Under the pieces are notes generated by a model. It was not told where the DNA came from and made no database searches. It saw nothing but the letters and a program-made list of their open reading frames with translations. From assembly GCF_041438805.1 (NCBI RefSeq), contig NZ_CP109190.1:6386001-6450000 (forward strand): a stretch of 64,000 nucleotides of DNA, read 5' to 3'. The stretch is from Streptomyces sp. NBC_01707. Its GTDB lineage: Bacteria > Actinomycetota > Actinomycetes > Streptomycetales > Streptomycetaceae. Made by a program: the position numbers and the translations under genes. Of this stretch, positions 1-8,416 are shown piece after piece (positions within the stretch are counted from its first letter, which is position 1; every line of letters starts with the position of its first letter).

Positions 1-1
1 G

Positions 2-667
2 TCGACGGTCCCGCAGTTGCTCGTCGCGCTGGGCCTGGCCCATCTGCTGAACTACAAGCTCCGCGCCAGCACCTTCTGGCGGACGGTCATCCTCACCCCG
101 TACGCCACCTCCGTGGCCTCGGCGGCCCTGGTCTTCGCCCTGGTCTTCCGGGCCGACGGGGGCCTGCTGAACTGGGCGCTGGAGTTCGTCGGCCTCGGTC
201 ACACCAACTGGGCCAACGGGCACTGGACGTCCAAGATCGCGATCTCCATCATCGTGATCTGGCGCTGGACCGGCTACAACACGCTGATCTACCTCGCCGC
301 CATGCAGGCCGTGCCGACCGATCTGTACGAGGCGGCGTCGCTCGACGGAGCGTCCCGCTGGCAGCAGTTCCGCAAGGTGACCATCCCCTCGCTGCGGCCC
401 ACGATCCTGTTCACGATCGTCATCTCGACCATCGGTTCCATGCAGCTGTTCGGCGAGCCCCTGCTGCTGGAGGGCGGCACCCTCGGCGCGACCGGAGGCA
501 ACGAGAATCAGTACGAGACCCTCAGCGTCTACCTCTACAACTACGGCTGGAACCTGGGGCATCTCGGTCCGGCCGCCGCAGTGGCCTGGGCGATGCTCGC
601 CCTCCTGCTGATCATCGCCGCGGTCAACTGGCTCATCGGCCGCTTCGTACGCAAGTCCGCGGTCTGA
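2..667 (+). CDS. cebF: Sugar ABC transporter permease, CebF-type (5' truncated by window edge)
   Basis: Inner-membrane permease of a binding-protein-dependent sugar importer, most likely for cellobiose and cello-oligosaccharides. The reading frame is already open at base 2 and its start lies outside the window, so about 221 C-terminal residues are visible. They show several hydrophobic spans and the cytoplasmic EAA loop (EAASLDGAS, bases about 331-357) that contacts the ATPase subunit. The stop is 15 bases before the second permease gene, so the two are one operon; the solute-binding protein gene (cebE) is expected just outside the window. No ATPase gene is visible; streptomycete Ceb systems are known to borrow the shared ATPase MsiK. 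The substrate is inferred from the adjacent GH1 beta-glucosidase and CebR operators. Confident as a permease, good for CebF. Confidence 0.85.
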   Translation, partial: STVPQLLVALGLAHLLNYKLRASTFWRTVILTPYATSVASAALVFALVFRADGGLLNWALEFVGLGHTNWANGHWTSKIAISIIVIWRWTGYNTLIYLAAMQAVPTDLYEAASLDGASRWQQFRKVTIPSLRPTILFTIVISTIGSMQLFGEPLLLEGGTLGATGGNENQYETLSVYLYNYGWNLGHLGPAAAVAWAMLALLLIIAAVNWLIGRFVRKSAV

Positions 668-682
668 CCGGGAGCGATATCC

Positions 683-1603
683 ATGACCATCACCAGCCCC
701 ACCAAAGTCCCGGAGCTCGGCCTCCCGGCACGTTCCGCAGACCGCCTCCAGAAAGGCCCGAGCCGCTTCAAGCCCGGCGCCGGCAAGCAACTGCAGGGCG
801 GTCCGTTCGCCTACATCGCCCTGGCCGTCGTCGGTATCGGCTCGCTGCTGCCGCTGTACTGGACCCTGGTGGCCGCCTCCCACACGCAGGACGAGGTGCT
901 GGCCTCCACACCGCCCTTCCTGCCGGGCGGACGGTTGTTCCACAACCTCGACGCGGCCTGGAACCAGGCACATCTGGGCAAGGCGATCGTCAACAGCGTC
1001 ATCGTCTCCAGCTGCATCACGGCGGCGACGCTCTTCTTCTGCACGCTGGCCGGTTACGCCTTCGCCAAGATGCGGTTCACCGGACGCAACGGACTGATGG
1101 CCGGGGTCATCGCCACGCTGACGATCCCGCCGCAGCTCAGTGTCGTCCCGCTGTTCATGATGATGTCCGACCTCGGCTGGGGCGGGAATCTGGAGTCGGT
1201 GATCTTCCCGACCCTGGTGAGCGCGTTCGGCGTGTTCTTCATGCGTCAGTACCTGTCGGAGGCGCTGCCGTACGAGCTCATCGAGGCCGCCAAGATCGAC
1301 GGTGCGAACAACTTCCGTATCGTGCGGAGCGTGGTGCTCCCGGTGGCCCGCCCCGCGATGATGGTGCTCGGGATGCTCACTTTCGTGCAGGCGTGGAACG
1401 ACTTCTTCTGGCCCTATCTCGCCCTGAACCAGGAGAACCCGACGCTCCAGGTGGCCCTCGGCCAGCTGAGCGCGTCCTACACCCCCGACCAGAGCATCGT
1501 CATGGCCGGTGCGCTGATCAGCACGCTGCCGCTGCTCGTGGTGTTCGTGATCTTCGGCAAGAAGATCGTCGGAGGGATCATGTCCGGCGCCGTCAAGGGC
1601 TGA
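683..1603 (+). CDS. cebG: Sugar ABC transporter permease, CebG-type
   Basis: Second integral membrane subunit of the cellobiose-type importer, 306 residues, the usual length for MalG/CebG permeases. About six hydrophobic helices are visible, with a long hydrophilic N-terminus (residues 1-45) and the EAA motif (EAAKIDGANNFRIV) near residue 200. The start is the ATG at 683, preceded by GGGAGCG about 7 bases upstream, which follows the cebF stop closely. The gene ends in two consecutive hairpins, so the permease transcript probably terminates before bglC. Expected to pair with CebF and the lipoprotein CebE. The substrate is inferred from neighbours. Confidence 0.88.
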   Translation: MTITSPTKVPELGLPARSADRLQKGPSRFKPGAGKQLQGGPFAYIALAVVGIGSLLPLYWTLVAASHTQDEVLASTPPFLPGGRLFHNLDAAWNQAHLGKAIVNSVIVSSCITAATLFFCTLAGYAFAKMRFTGRNGLMAGVIATLTIPPQLSVVPLFMMMSDLGWGGNLESVIFPTLVSAFGVFFMRQYLSEALPYELIEAAKIDGANNFRIVRSVVLPVARPAMMVLGMLTFVQAWNDFFWPYLALNQENPTLQVALGQLSASYTPDQSIVMAGALISTLPLLVVFVIFGKKIVGGIMSGAVKG

Positions 1604-1619
1604 CCCGACGGCACCCGGC

Positions 1620-1648
1620 GCACCGGGTGATGGTCCGTCACCCGGTGC
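1620..1648 (+). terminator. Hairpin terminator after cebG (first of two)
   Basis: Perfect 11-bp inverted repeat GCACCGGGTGA / TCACCCGGTGC around a 7-base loop, beginning 17 bases after the cebG stop. No strong T tract follows, as is common in streptomycetes. Confidence 0.7.
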
Positions 1649-1665
1649 CCCCCGCTCCCGGATGT

Positions 1666-1700
1666 CCCGTACGGCCTGCCCCGACCACAGGCCGTACGGG
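1666..1700 (+). terminator. Second hairpin between cebG and bglC
   Basis: Perfect 13-bp stem CCCGTACGGCCTG / CAGGCCGTACGGG with a 9-base loop, lying 18 bases beyond the first hairpin. Together the two make a tandem terminator that separates bglC from the permease operon. Confidence 0.7.
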
Positions 1701-1756
1701 CCCGGAGCCCCACCCCTACCTCCTCTGCCTCGCCCTGCCTCTGTTCCGTCCACACA

Positions 1757-1770
1757 TGGGAGCGCTCCCG
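1757..1770. promoter_or_regulatory. CebR operator overlapping the bglC ribosome-binding site
   Basis: TGGGAGCGCTCCCG differs from the published CebR box TGGGAGCGCTCCCA only at the last base. It ends one base before the bglC ATG at 1772. Its GGGAG (1758-1762) is also the only Shine-Dalgarno-like sequence, 9 bases before the start, so operator and ribosome-binding site are the same bases. Confidence 0.85.
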
Positions 1771-1771
1771 C

Positions 1772-3247
1772 ATGACTGCCGTACGACCTGACATCACCCC
1801 GAAGCCGGCATCCGAGGCAACGAACTCGACGACACTCTTCCCGACGGGCTTCGTCTGGGGAGCGGCCACGGCCGCCTACCAGGTCGAAGGCGCGGCTGCC
1901 GAGGGCGGCCGCACCCCTTCCATCTGGGACACCTTCAGTCACACCCCTGGCAAGGTTCTGGCCGGTGACACCGGTGACGTCGCCGCCGACCACTACCACC
2001 GTTACCGGGACGACGTGGCCCTGATGAAGGAGCTCGGGCTCAAGGCCTACCGCTTCTCCGTCTCCTGGTCCCGGGTGCAGCCCACCGGCCGCGGCCCCGC
2101 CGTCGAGCGCGGCCTGGACTTCTACCGCAAGCTCGTCGACGAGCTCCTCGAAGCGGGCATCGCCCCCGTCGCCACCCTCTACCACTGGGACCTTCCCCAG
2201 GAGCTGGAGGACGCGGGCGGCTGGCCCGAGCGGGCCACCGCCGAGCGTTTCGCCGACTACACCGCCATCATGGCGCGCGCCCTCGGCGACCGGGTCCCGG
2301 TGTGGACCACCTTCAACGAGCCGTGGTGCTCGGCCTTCCTCGGTTACGGCTCCGGCGTGCACGCCCCCGGCCGCACCGAACCGGCGGCCACCCTGCGCGC
2401 GGCACACCATCTCAACCTCGCCCATGGCCGGGCGATCGAGGTACTGCGCGATCGACTCCCCGCTGGAGCGCAGACCTCGGTCACCCTCAATCTGCACCAG
2501 GTCCGCCCGCTGACCGACAGTGCCGCCGACGTGGACGCCGCCCGTCGGATCGACGCGGTGGGCAACCGGATCTTCACGGGCCCGATGCTGCGCGGCGCGT
2601 ACCCCGAGGACCTGATCGCCGACACCTCGCACGTGGTGGACTGGTCGAAGCTGGTCCACGACGGCGACCTGGCCGCCATCTCCCGCCCCGTCGATGTGCT
2701 GGGGGTGAACTACTACACGCCCACGATCGTCTCCATGCCGCAGGAGGGCAAGGGCGACTCCCGCGACGACGGCCACGGCAACAGCGACCACTCCCCGTGG
2801 ACCGGCTCCGAACAGGTCGCCTTCCACCTCGCCGAGGGCAAGAAGCGCACCGCGATGAACTGGGCTATCGACCCCAACGGGCTGTACGAGCTGCTCATGG
2901 ACGTCACCCGCGACCACCCGGGGCTGCCGTTGATGGTCACCGAGAACGGCGCGGCCTTCGACGACCAGGTCTCGCCCGACGGCCGGGTCGACGACCCGGA
3001 GCGGATCGAGTACCTGCGCGGCCACCTCGACGCCGTCCAGCGGGCCGTCGCCGACGGCGCGGATGTCCGCGGCTACTTCCTGTGGTCGCTGATGGACAAC
3101 TTCGAGTGGGGGTACGGATACTCCAAGCGCTTCGGCGCGGTCTACGTCGACTACGCGTCCCAGCGCCGCATCCCCAAGTCGAGCGCCCACTGGTACGCCG
3201 ATGTGATCCGCCGTCACGCACTTCCCCCGGCCCCCGAACTCCTCTGA
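1772..3247 (+). CDS. bglC: GH1 beta-glucosidase (cellobiase)
   Basis: Hydrolyses cellobiose and short beta-glucosides to glucose in the cytoplasm after import by CebEFG. It has 491 residues and a single GH1 (beta/alpha)8 barrel; the typical opening [15 protein letters not shown] begins near residue 23 and no signal peptide is present. The acid/base glutamate is E183 in TFNEPW and the nucleophile is E391 in VTENGAA; late conserved motifs [18 protein letters not shown] are also present. The start ATG lies one base after a CebR operator whose GGGAG serves as the ribosome-binding site. The gene is isolated from cebG by two hairpins and from cebR by another, so it looks monocistronic and directly repressed by CebR. 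Very confident for GH1, good for bglC. Confidence 0.93.
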   Translation: MTAVRPDITPKPASEATNSTTLFPTGFVWGAATAAYQVEGAAAEGGRTPSIWDTFSHTPGKVLAGDTGDVAADHYHRYRDDVALMKELGLKAYRFSVSWSRVQPTGRGPAVERGLDFYRKLVDELLEAGIAPVATLYHWDLPQELEDAGGWPERATAERFADYTAIMARALGDRVPVWTTFNEPWCSAFLGYGSGVHAPGRTEPAATLRAAHHLNLAHGRAIEVLRDRLPAGAQTSVTLNLHQVRPLTDSAADVDAARRIDAVGNRIFTGPMLRGAYPEDLIADTSHVVDWSKLVHDGDLAAISRPVDVLGVNYYTPTIVSMPQEGKGDSRDDGHGNSDHSPWTGSEQVAFHLAEGKKRTAMNWAIDPNGLYELLMDVTRDHPGLPLMVTENGAAFDDQVSPDGRVDDPERIEYLRGHLDAVQRAVADGADVRGYFLWSLMDNFEWGYGYSKRFGAVYVDYASQRRIPKSSAHWYADVIRRHALPPAPELL

Positions 3248-3289
3248 CTTCTCTGAGGGGTGTCCCGTGTGCAGACACACGTGACGGAC

Positions 3290-3322
3290 GACGGAGACCC
3301 GGCCCCGTGCCGGGTCTCCGTC
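3290..3322 (+). terminator. Terminator after bglC
   Basis: Perfect 14-bp stem GACGGAGACCCGGC / GCCGGGTCTCCGTC with loop CCCGT, followed by GTTT; 43 bases after the bglC stop. Confidence 0.8.
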
Positions 3323-3420
3323 GTTTCCGCAGCTCCCGTTGTTCCGGCCGGCTCCCGGATGCGTATCCGCAGATCCGGTGACCCATGGCCACCTGCACCC
3401 GGCACCGTCATCCCGTATGG

Positions 3421-3434
3421 TGGGAGCGCTCCCA
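3421..3434. promoter_or_regulatory. CebR operator upstream of cebR
   Basis: Perfect 14-base palindrome TGGGAGCGCTCCCA, identical to the known CebR box, 111 bases before the cebR start. It implies autorepression of cebR. Confidence 0.9.
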
Positions 3435-3545
3435 TAGTTTGGGCCCGGCAGGCCTTCCGAGGTCGGACAGGTGTCACGGGGTCCAACAGGTGGACTTGGT
3501 TTGGTTATCTGACTGTGAGAAGTTGACCGCGAACGGGAGGCAGCC

Positions 3546-4577
3546 ATGGCGGCAGCGCGAGTACGGAGCGGCGGGCGGCCGACGCTCGAAGAGGTCGCGG
3601 CACGGGCCGGAGTCGGCCGTGGCACGGCCTCCCGGGTCATAAACGGCTCGCCGCGGGTCAGCGAGCACACCCGTGAGGCGGTCGAAGCCGCCGTCGCCGA
3701 GCTGGGATACGTACCCAACCGCGCGGCCCGCGCACTCGCCGGAAACCGCACGGACGCCATCGCCCTCGTCGTTCCCGAGCCCGAGACCCGGTTCTTCGCC
3801 GAGCCGTACTTCTCGGACATCGTCCGCGGTGTCGGCGCGGCCCTCGCCGACACCGAGATGCAGCTGCTGCTGACCCTGGTCGGCAACGACCGCGAGCGGA
3901 AGCGGCTGGCCCAGTATCTGACGGCGCACCGCGTCGACGGCGTGCTGCTGGTCTCCGTGCACGCCGACGACCCGCTGCCGGACCTGCTGGAACAGCTCGG
4001 CATGCCGGCCGTGATGAGCGGCCGCAGATCCGCCTCCGAGACGCTGGCCGCGGTCGACTCCGACAACTTCGAGGGCGCCCGCGGCGCCGTCGACCATCTG
4101 ATCTCCCGCGGTCGCCGCTCCATCGCCACGATCACCGGGCGCCTCGACGTGTACGGCGCGCAGCGCCGCCTCGACGGCTACCGCAAGGCGGTCGCGGCGG
4201 CCGGTCTCGGCCCGGACGAGGAGCTGATCGCGCCCGCCGACTTCACCGAGGAGGGCGGTGCCCGCGCCATGCGGGAGCTGCTGGCCCGCCGCCCCGACGT
4301 GGACGCGGTCTTCGCCGCCTCCGACGTGATGGCGGCGGGCGCGCGTCAGGTCCTGCGCGAGGCAGGCCGGCGCATCCCGGACGATGTGGCGCTGATCGGC
4401 TTCGACGACTCGGCCGTCGCCCGTCACATGGACCCGGCGCTCACCAGCGTGCGCCAGCCGATCGAGGAGATGGGCCGGGTGATGACGCGGGTGCTGCTCC
4501 AGGAGATCGCGGGCGAGAACGAGGTGCGCCCGCAGATCGTGCTCCCGACGGAACTCGTCGTCCGCGATTCGTCCTGA
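3546..4577 (+). CDS. cebR: LacI-family repressor of cellobiose utilisation
   Basis: LacI-type repressor of 343 residues expected to release its operators when cellobiose or cellotriose is bound. The N-terminal helix-turn-helix and hinge (PTLEEVAARAGVGRGTASRV, about residues 15-60) precede a periplasmic-binding-protein-like effector domain. The start ATG follows GGGAGGCAGCC. Two CebR boxes lie nearby, one over the bglC start and one upstream of this gene, so self-regulation is likely. The gene is co-directional with and downstream of bglC, whereas in the loci I recall (S. griseus, S. scabies) cebR sits beside cebE. The identity rests on protein resemblance plus operators. Confidence 0.88.
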   Translation: MAAARVRSGGRPTLEEVAARAGVGRGTASRVINGSPRVSEHTREAVEAAVAELGYVPNRAARALAGNRTDAIALVVPEPETRFFAEPYFSDIVRGVGAALADTEMQLLLTLVGNDRERKRLAQYLTAHRVDGVLLVSVHADDPLPDLLEQLGMPAVMSGRRSASETLAAVDSDNFEGARGAVDHLISRGRRSIATITGRLDVYGAQRRLDGYRKAVAAAGLGPDEELIAPADFTEEGGARAMRELLARRPDVDAVFAASDVMAAGARQVLREAGRRIPDDVALIGFDDSAVARHMDPALTSVRQPIEEMGRVMTRVLLQEIAGENEVRPQIVLPTELVVRDSS

Positions 4578-4658
4578 CGGACGCCCCGGGCCGAACGCAG
4601 GGGTGACGACCGTCACACAGGGGCCTGGTGAGGGGGGCTCAGTCGCACGGGCACACGA

Positions 4659-4690
4659 GAAGGGCCCCGGTCCGAAGACCGGGGCCCTTC
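4659..4690. terminator. Bidirectional terminator between cebR and tRNA-His
   Basis: Perfect 14-bp stem GAAGGGCCCCGGTC / GACCGGGGCCCTTC closed by a CGAA tetraloop, between the converging cebR and tRNA-His genes. Confidence 0.85.
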
Positions 4691-4697
4691 CCTTCAG

Positions 4698-4771
4698 GGT
4701 GAGTAACGGGACTCGAACCCGCGACATCCTGGACCACAACCAGGTGCTCTACCATCTGAGCTATACCCACC
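4698..4771 (-). tRNA. tRNA-His (anticodon GTG)
   Basis: On the minus strand the acceptor arms GTGGGTA and TACTCAC pair with one G-U. The D arm (AGCTCAGATGGTAGAGC), an anticodon stem CTGGT/ACCAG-like arm with GTG in the loop, and the T arm GCGGGTTCGAGTCCCGT are all present. The base before the acceptor is G (4771), opposite a C discriminator (4698), the G-1:C73 pair typical of tRNA-His. CCA is not encoded. Confidence 0.95.
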
Positions 4772-4896
4772 ATGTCCGGTCTTTTTCTGACCGGCCGAGA
4801 AAAAGTGTACAGGGTCCGAGAGGGTGCTCGCGCCCTCGTTGTTCAGCCGCTGATCCCGGGCCCCGAAACACTCGTGACCAGCGGCTTCCCAAGGTC

Positions 4897-5499
4897 CTAG
4901 ACCGACTGCTGCGTCAGGCGTGTCGCAATGGCCTTCGCCTGCTCGGAGTCGGGCCCGGGCTGCGGTACGAAGACCGCTTCCCGGTAGTACCGCAGCTCCG
5001 TGATGGAGTCACGGATGTCCGCGAGCGCCCGGTGGTTGCCGTTCTTCTCCGGGCTGTTGAAGTACGCCTTCGGGTACCAGCGGCGGGCCAGCTCCTTGAT
5101 CGAGGACACATCGACGATCCGGTAGTGGAGGTAGCCCTCCAGAGCCGCCATGTCGCGGGCCAGGAAGCCACGGTCGGTACCGACCGAGTTTCCGCAGAGC
5201 GGGGCCTTGCCCGGCTCCTTCACGTGCTCGCGCACGTAGGCCAGTACCTGGGCCTCGGCGTCGGCCAGGGTGGTGCCGCCGGCCAGCTCGTCGAGGAGGC
5301 CCGAGGTGGTGTGCATCTGCCGCACCACCTCGGGCATCGTCTCCAGCGTCCTGTCCGGCGGGCGGATCACGATGTCCACCCCTTCGCCGAGCACGTTCAA
5401 CTCCGAGTCGGTGACCAGTGCGGCCACCTCGATGAGTGCGTCTTCCGTCAACGAGAGCCCGGTCATCTCGCAGTCGATCCACACCATGCGATCGTTCAT
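4897..5499 (-). CDS. orn: Oligoribonuclease
   Basis: Essential-type 3'-5' exoribonuclease that degrades 2-5 nucleotide RNAs and, in many bacteria, pGpG from c-di-GMP turnover. It has 200 residues from the ATG at 5499; an open extension upstream has no family match, so the shorter start is preferred. DEDDh residues are visible: D9 and E11 in VWIDCEMTGL, and the C-terminal H and D in NGNHRALADIRDSI. It starts 10 bases after the adpA stop on the same strand, the conserved adpA-ornA arrangement of streptomycetes, so it can be read from the adpA promoter. Confidence 0.95.
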   Translation of the reverse strand: MNDRMVWIDCEMTGLSLTEDALIEVAALVTDSELNVLGEGVDIVIRPPDRTLETMPEVVRQMHTTSGLLDELAGGTTLADAEAQVLAYVREHVKEPGKAPLCGNSVGTDRGFLARDMAALEGYLHYRIVDVSSIKELARRWYPKAYFNSPEKNGNHRALADIRDSITELRYYREAVFVPQPGPDSEQAKAIATRLTQQSV

Positions 5500-5509
5500 A
5501 CGCCCCACC

Positions 5510-6745
5510 CTACGGGGCGCTGCGCTGCCCCGGCAGGGTCGGGCGTCCTGTGGCGTACGCATCGGACGCCGGCTTCCCGTGCTCCGGCTGACCCGCACCG
5601 ACCGCCGTGGGGGCCGCGACCGCGGGGCCCGACGGGGCTCCCGTCGCGCCGGGCCTCCGGCTCGCGGGCGTGCCCTGTGCGGGCACCACCGTGTCGATGG
5701 CGGTCGCCACCGGGTCCGGCGCCCCGGCCTGCGGACGGCGGGCCCGGTAGGCGGCCCGGTACGCGGCGGGGGAGGAGCCCAGCTGGCGCCGGAAGTGTCC
5801 GCGCAGCGCGACCGGCGAGCGGAAGCCGCAGCGGCCCGCGACCTCGTCGACCGAGTAGTCGGACGTCTCCAGCAGTCGCTGCGCCTGCAGCACCCGCTGG
5901 GTGATCAGCCACTGGAGCGGCGCGCTGCCGGTGAGCGAACGGAACCTCCGGTCGAAGGTCCGCCTGCTCATGTAGGCGCGCCCGGCCAGCGTCTCCACGT
6001 CGAACTGCTCGTGCAGGTGCTCCAGCGCCCAGGCCACGACCTCTGCGAGCGGGTCGGAGCCGATCTCCTCAGGTAAAGACCTGTCGAGGTAGCGCTCCTG
6101 ACCGCCACTGCGCCGCGGCGGGACCACGAGCCGGCGGGCCAGCGCACCGGCGGCCTCCGTGCCGTGGTCCGTGCGGACTATGTGCAGACAGAGGTCGATG
6201 CCGGCCGCCGTCCCTGCGGAGGTGAGCACGTCGCCGTCGTCGACGAACAGCTCACGCGGGTCGACATGGACCGACGGATAGCGCTTGGCCAGCGTCGGTG
6301 CGTACATCCAGTGCGTGGTGGCCGGGCGGCCGTCCAGCAGGCCCGCGGCGGCGAGCACGAACGCCCCGGTGCACAGCCCGACGATGCGGGCCCCTTCCTC
6401 GTGGGCACGGCGCAGCGCGTCCAGCGCCTCGGCGGGCGGCGGAGAGGTGATCGAACGCCAGGCGGGCACCACGACGGTGCCTGCCCTGCTGATCGCCTCC
6501 AGCCCGTAGGGCGTGGTGAGTTCGAGTCCCCCCGTGGTGCGCAGCGGTCCCTCTTCCCCGCCGCAGACGAGCAGTCGGTAGCGCGGAACTCCCGCGTCCT
6601 GGCGGTCGATCCCGAACACGGAGAGCGGGATGGAGCTCTCGAAGATGGGGCCGCCGCTGAACAGCAGCACGGCGACGACTTCCCGACGTCGTCGTCCGCT
6701 GAGCTTCCGTACAGCCTCCGTTGCGGCGGCGGAGTCCTGGCTCAT
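5510..6745 (-). CDS. adpA: AdpA, AraC/XylS-family developmental master regulator with a TTA codon
   Basis: Transcription factor that activates genes for aerial growth and secondary metabolism in Streptomyces. It has 411 residues: a DJ-1/PfpI-like dimerisation domain at about 20-190 (KEIVAVLLFSGG-like start, LCTGAFVLAAAGLLDG motif) and a C-terminal AraC-type double helix-turn-helix at about 240-340 (MSRRTFDRRFRS, VDEVAGRCGFRSPVALRGHF), then a variable Pro/Ala-rich tail. Codon 224, in the linker after the dimerisation domain, is TTA (bases 6074-6076), the rare leucine codon read by bldA tRNA and a known control point of adpA. The gene is followed by orn and preceded by a long untranslated region. 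Recognition is very strong. Confidence 0.97.
   Translation of the reverse strand: MSQDSAAATEAVRKLSGRRRREVVAVLLFSGGPIFESSIPLSVFGIDRQDAGVPRYRLLVCGGEEGPLRTTGGLELTTPYGLEAISRAGTVVVPAWRSITSPPPAEALDALRRAHEEGARIVGLCTGAFVLAAAGLLDGRPATTHWMYAPTLAKRYPSVHVDPRELFVDDGDVLTSAGTAAGIDLCLHIVRTDHGTEAAGALARRLVVPPRRSGGQERYLDRSLPEEIGSDPLAEVVAWALEHLHEQFDVETLAGRAYMSRRTFDRRFRSLTGSAPLQWLITQRVLQAQRLLETSDYSVDEVAGRCGFRSPVALRGHFRRQLGSSPAAYRAAYRARRPQAGAPDPVATAIDTVVPAQGTPASRRPGATGAPSGPAVAAPTAVGAGQPEHGKPASDAYATGRPTLPGQRSAP
6074..6076 (-). promoter_or_regulatory. bldA-dependent TTA leucine codon in adpA
   Basis: In-frame TTA at codon 224 of adpA (sequence RSLPEE). TTA codons are scarce in this window, and this one is at the position conserved in adpA orthologues, making translation depend on the bldA leucyl-tRNA. 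Confidence 0.95.
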
Positions 6746-7719
6746 GACGCTAAGCCCCCCTCGGTGTTCGCGTCTCCCTGGTCCTTACGGGCCTGTCGCT
6801 CCTGCACATTTCCCCTCGGTCTTGCGCGAGTCCCCAGTCTTCGGCACCCAAGATCGAATCTACTGCGTCCCGCGGTGCCGACGTGACAAGTTGACCAACC
6901 AGCACTATGTCGACAAGGCAACTTGGCGGGAAGCATTCGATCACGAAGCGTTTCACCCAGAAGCCGTGCAGGGAAGTGCGCCTCGCATTCGTGGCCCGTC
7001 CCCGTCGGGTGGAAGCGTACCGCCTGGTCTCTTCTTGCCTGGTGGCAAGGGGGTTGATCGGCCAATTCCCCAAGGAATGGGCAGGGGTGAGAAGTTGGCT
7101 GAAAATATATGGTTGCGCAAGCCTGAATCCGTCGTTTGACCGGCGCACGACCCCGACGATGCGACTGCGCCCGTACGCCCCCTGTGGCCAGGTGGGCGGG
7201 GCGGGACCCGGCAGGTCGCGACGGGAACGGCGGAACCGGGACGGGTGGCGGTATCCGGTCGGTGGGTGTATCGGCGGCCGGGGCGGCGGATGTGCCGAAC
7301 GCCACGCGGGCGACCGGTACCGGTGAACAGCTGAACACCGCCGCGGCGTCGTTTCCCGGCATCGCTCCGCCGTCGGCGCCCCGGGGTGCCCCGCTTCGGT
7401 GCGGAGCGTGCGGTGCCGTGACTCTGCGGCGCCGGCGCGTGGCCGGTGGTGCTCGGCTGCTTGCTGGTCGCCGAGGACGGCCCGCCGTTCACGCGAGCTC
7501 GATGTACTACGCAACCGGCATTGCCATACGGAGCCGCCTCGGGCATGCTCCCTGGAACATCGCACGCGCTTTGCGGGGGTCTGGGCAGTGGAGGAGTGGC
7601 GCCGTACCCTTGGGGGTAAGGGGTTGGGAAGATGATTCCCGGACACCGCATCACCGCCCGCTGATACACCTTCCCCAAGCCGCTCACTCCTCACGAGGAC
7701 TCTCTTCGCCGAGACACCG
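6746..7719. promoter_or_regulatory. Long intergenic region upstream of adpA
   Basis: About 970 bases separate the divergent adpA and usp genes and contain no convincing coding frame on either strand. adpA of other streptomycetes has a long, heavily regulated upstream region, so this is probably its promoter and leader. Visible items: TGGCGGGAAG at 6924-6933, a 9/10 match to the AdpA consensus TGGCSNGWWY, compatible with autoregulation; and an AT-rich patch at 7085-7125 (GAAAATATATGG) that stands out and could hold a promoter. No ArpA- or BldD-type operator could be assigned by eye. Confidence 0.6.
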
Positions 7720-8241
7720 ATGGCCGGTCACGAAATCCCCGAACCCGCGGACCGCAAGCAGGTAGCCGACCCTCTGTCGGACCAGCAGGCGGTCGAAGAA
7801 ACACGCCATTCCTGCGATCCCGCCTTCCGGCATGGGGTCGTGGTCGGCTTCGACGGCTCCACGTCCAGTGAGCGAGCCCTCGCGTATGCCATCGGGATGG
7901 CCCGGAGATCAGGCTCCGGTCTGATCATCGTCCATGTCGCCAACCGGCTGCCGACCACGGTCTGGGCAGGCTGCGAGCCGCCCGTCTTCGTCGACGTGCC
8001 CGATCACCGCACCGAGGTCCTCGGGCTGGAGCTCGCCTGCGCGGACTACCTCTCCGAGGTCCCGTGGGTGCTCGTCGAGCGGGGCGGCGACATCTGCCAC
8101 GAGCTGGAGGACGTGGGCCGGGAGTACTCGGCCGACGCGATCGTCGTCGGTTCCACGCACGGCATCGTCGGCCGGATCTTCGGCTCGGTGGCGGGGCGGC
8201 TGGCGCGGCGCGCGCAGCGCCCGGTCGTGGTCATTCCCTAG
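7720..8241 (+). CDS. Universal stress protein (UspA family)
   Basis: Single-domain Usp of 173 residues, probably cytoplasmic and ATP-binding. After a hydrophilic extension of about 38 residues comes the typical first strand (GVVVGFDGSTSSERALAYA) and the C-terminal nucleotide-binding pattern VVGSTHGIVGRIFGSVAGRL followed by RPVVVIP. The glycine motif is one or two residues shorter than the usual G-2X-G-9X-G(S/T). The gene stands alone; no operon partner overlaps it. The physiological role is unknown; Usp proteins are generally linked to stress or energy limitation. Confidence 0.88.
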   Translation: MAGHEIPEPADRKQVADPLSDQQAVEETRHSCDPAFRHGVVVGFDGSTSSERALAYAIGMARRSGSGLIIVHVANRLPTTVWAGCEPPVFVDVPDHRTEVLGLELACADYLSEVPWVLVERGGDICHELEDVGREYSADAIVVGSTHGIVGRIFGSVAGRLARRAQRPVVVIP

Positions 8242-8416
8242 CGCGGACTCCTGGCGGAACCGCGGCGACCCCTCACCGCTCCCTCGTTCTCCGACGTGGC
8301 GTCAACTCGCCGTCGGAAACAGGCAATCTACTCGCCCGTAGAGGTGGATTGTGCGCTTGTGAAGGGTACATAAGGGCCACGGGAATCAGCACCACTGCCT
8401 TTGAAGGGAGCCCGCC

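Noticed and set aside
6907..7326. Plus-strand 139-codon frame in the adpA upstream region
   Set aside because: It is Arg-rich, has no ribosome-binding site and no recognisable domain; more likely regulatory DNA.
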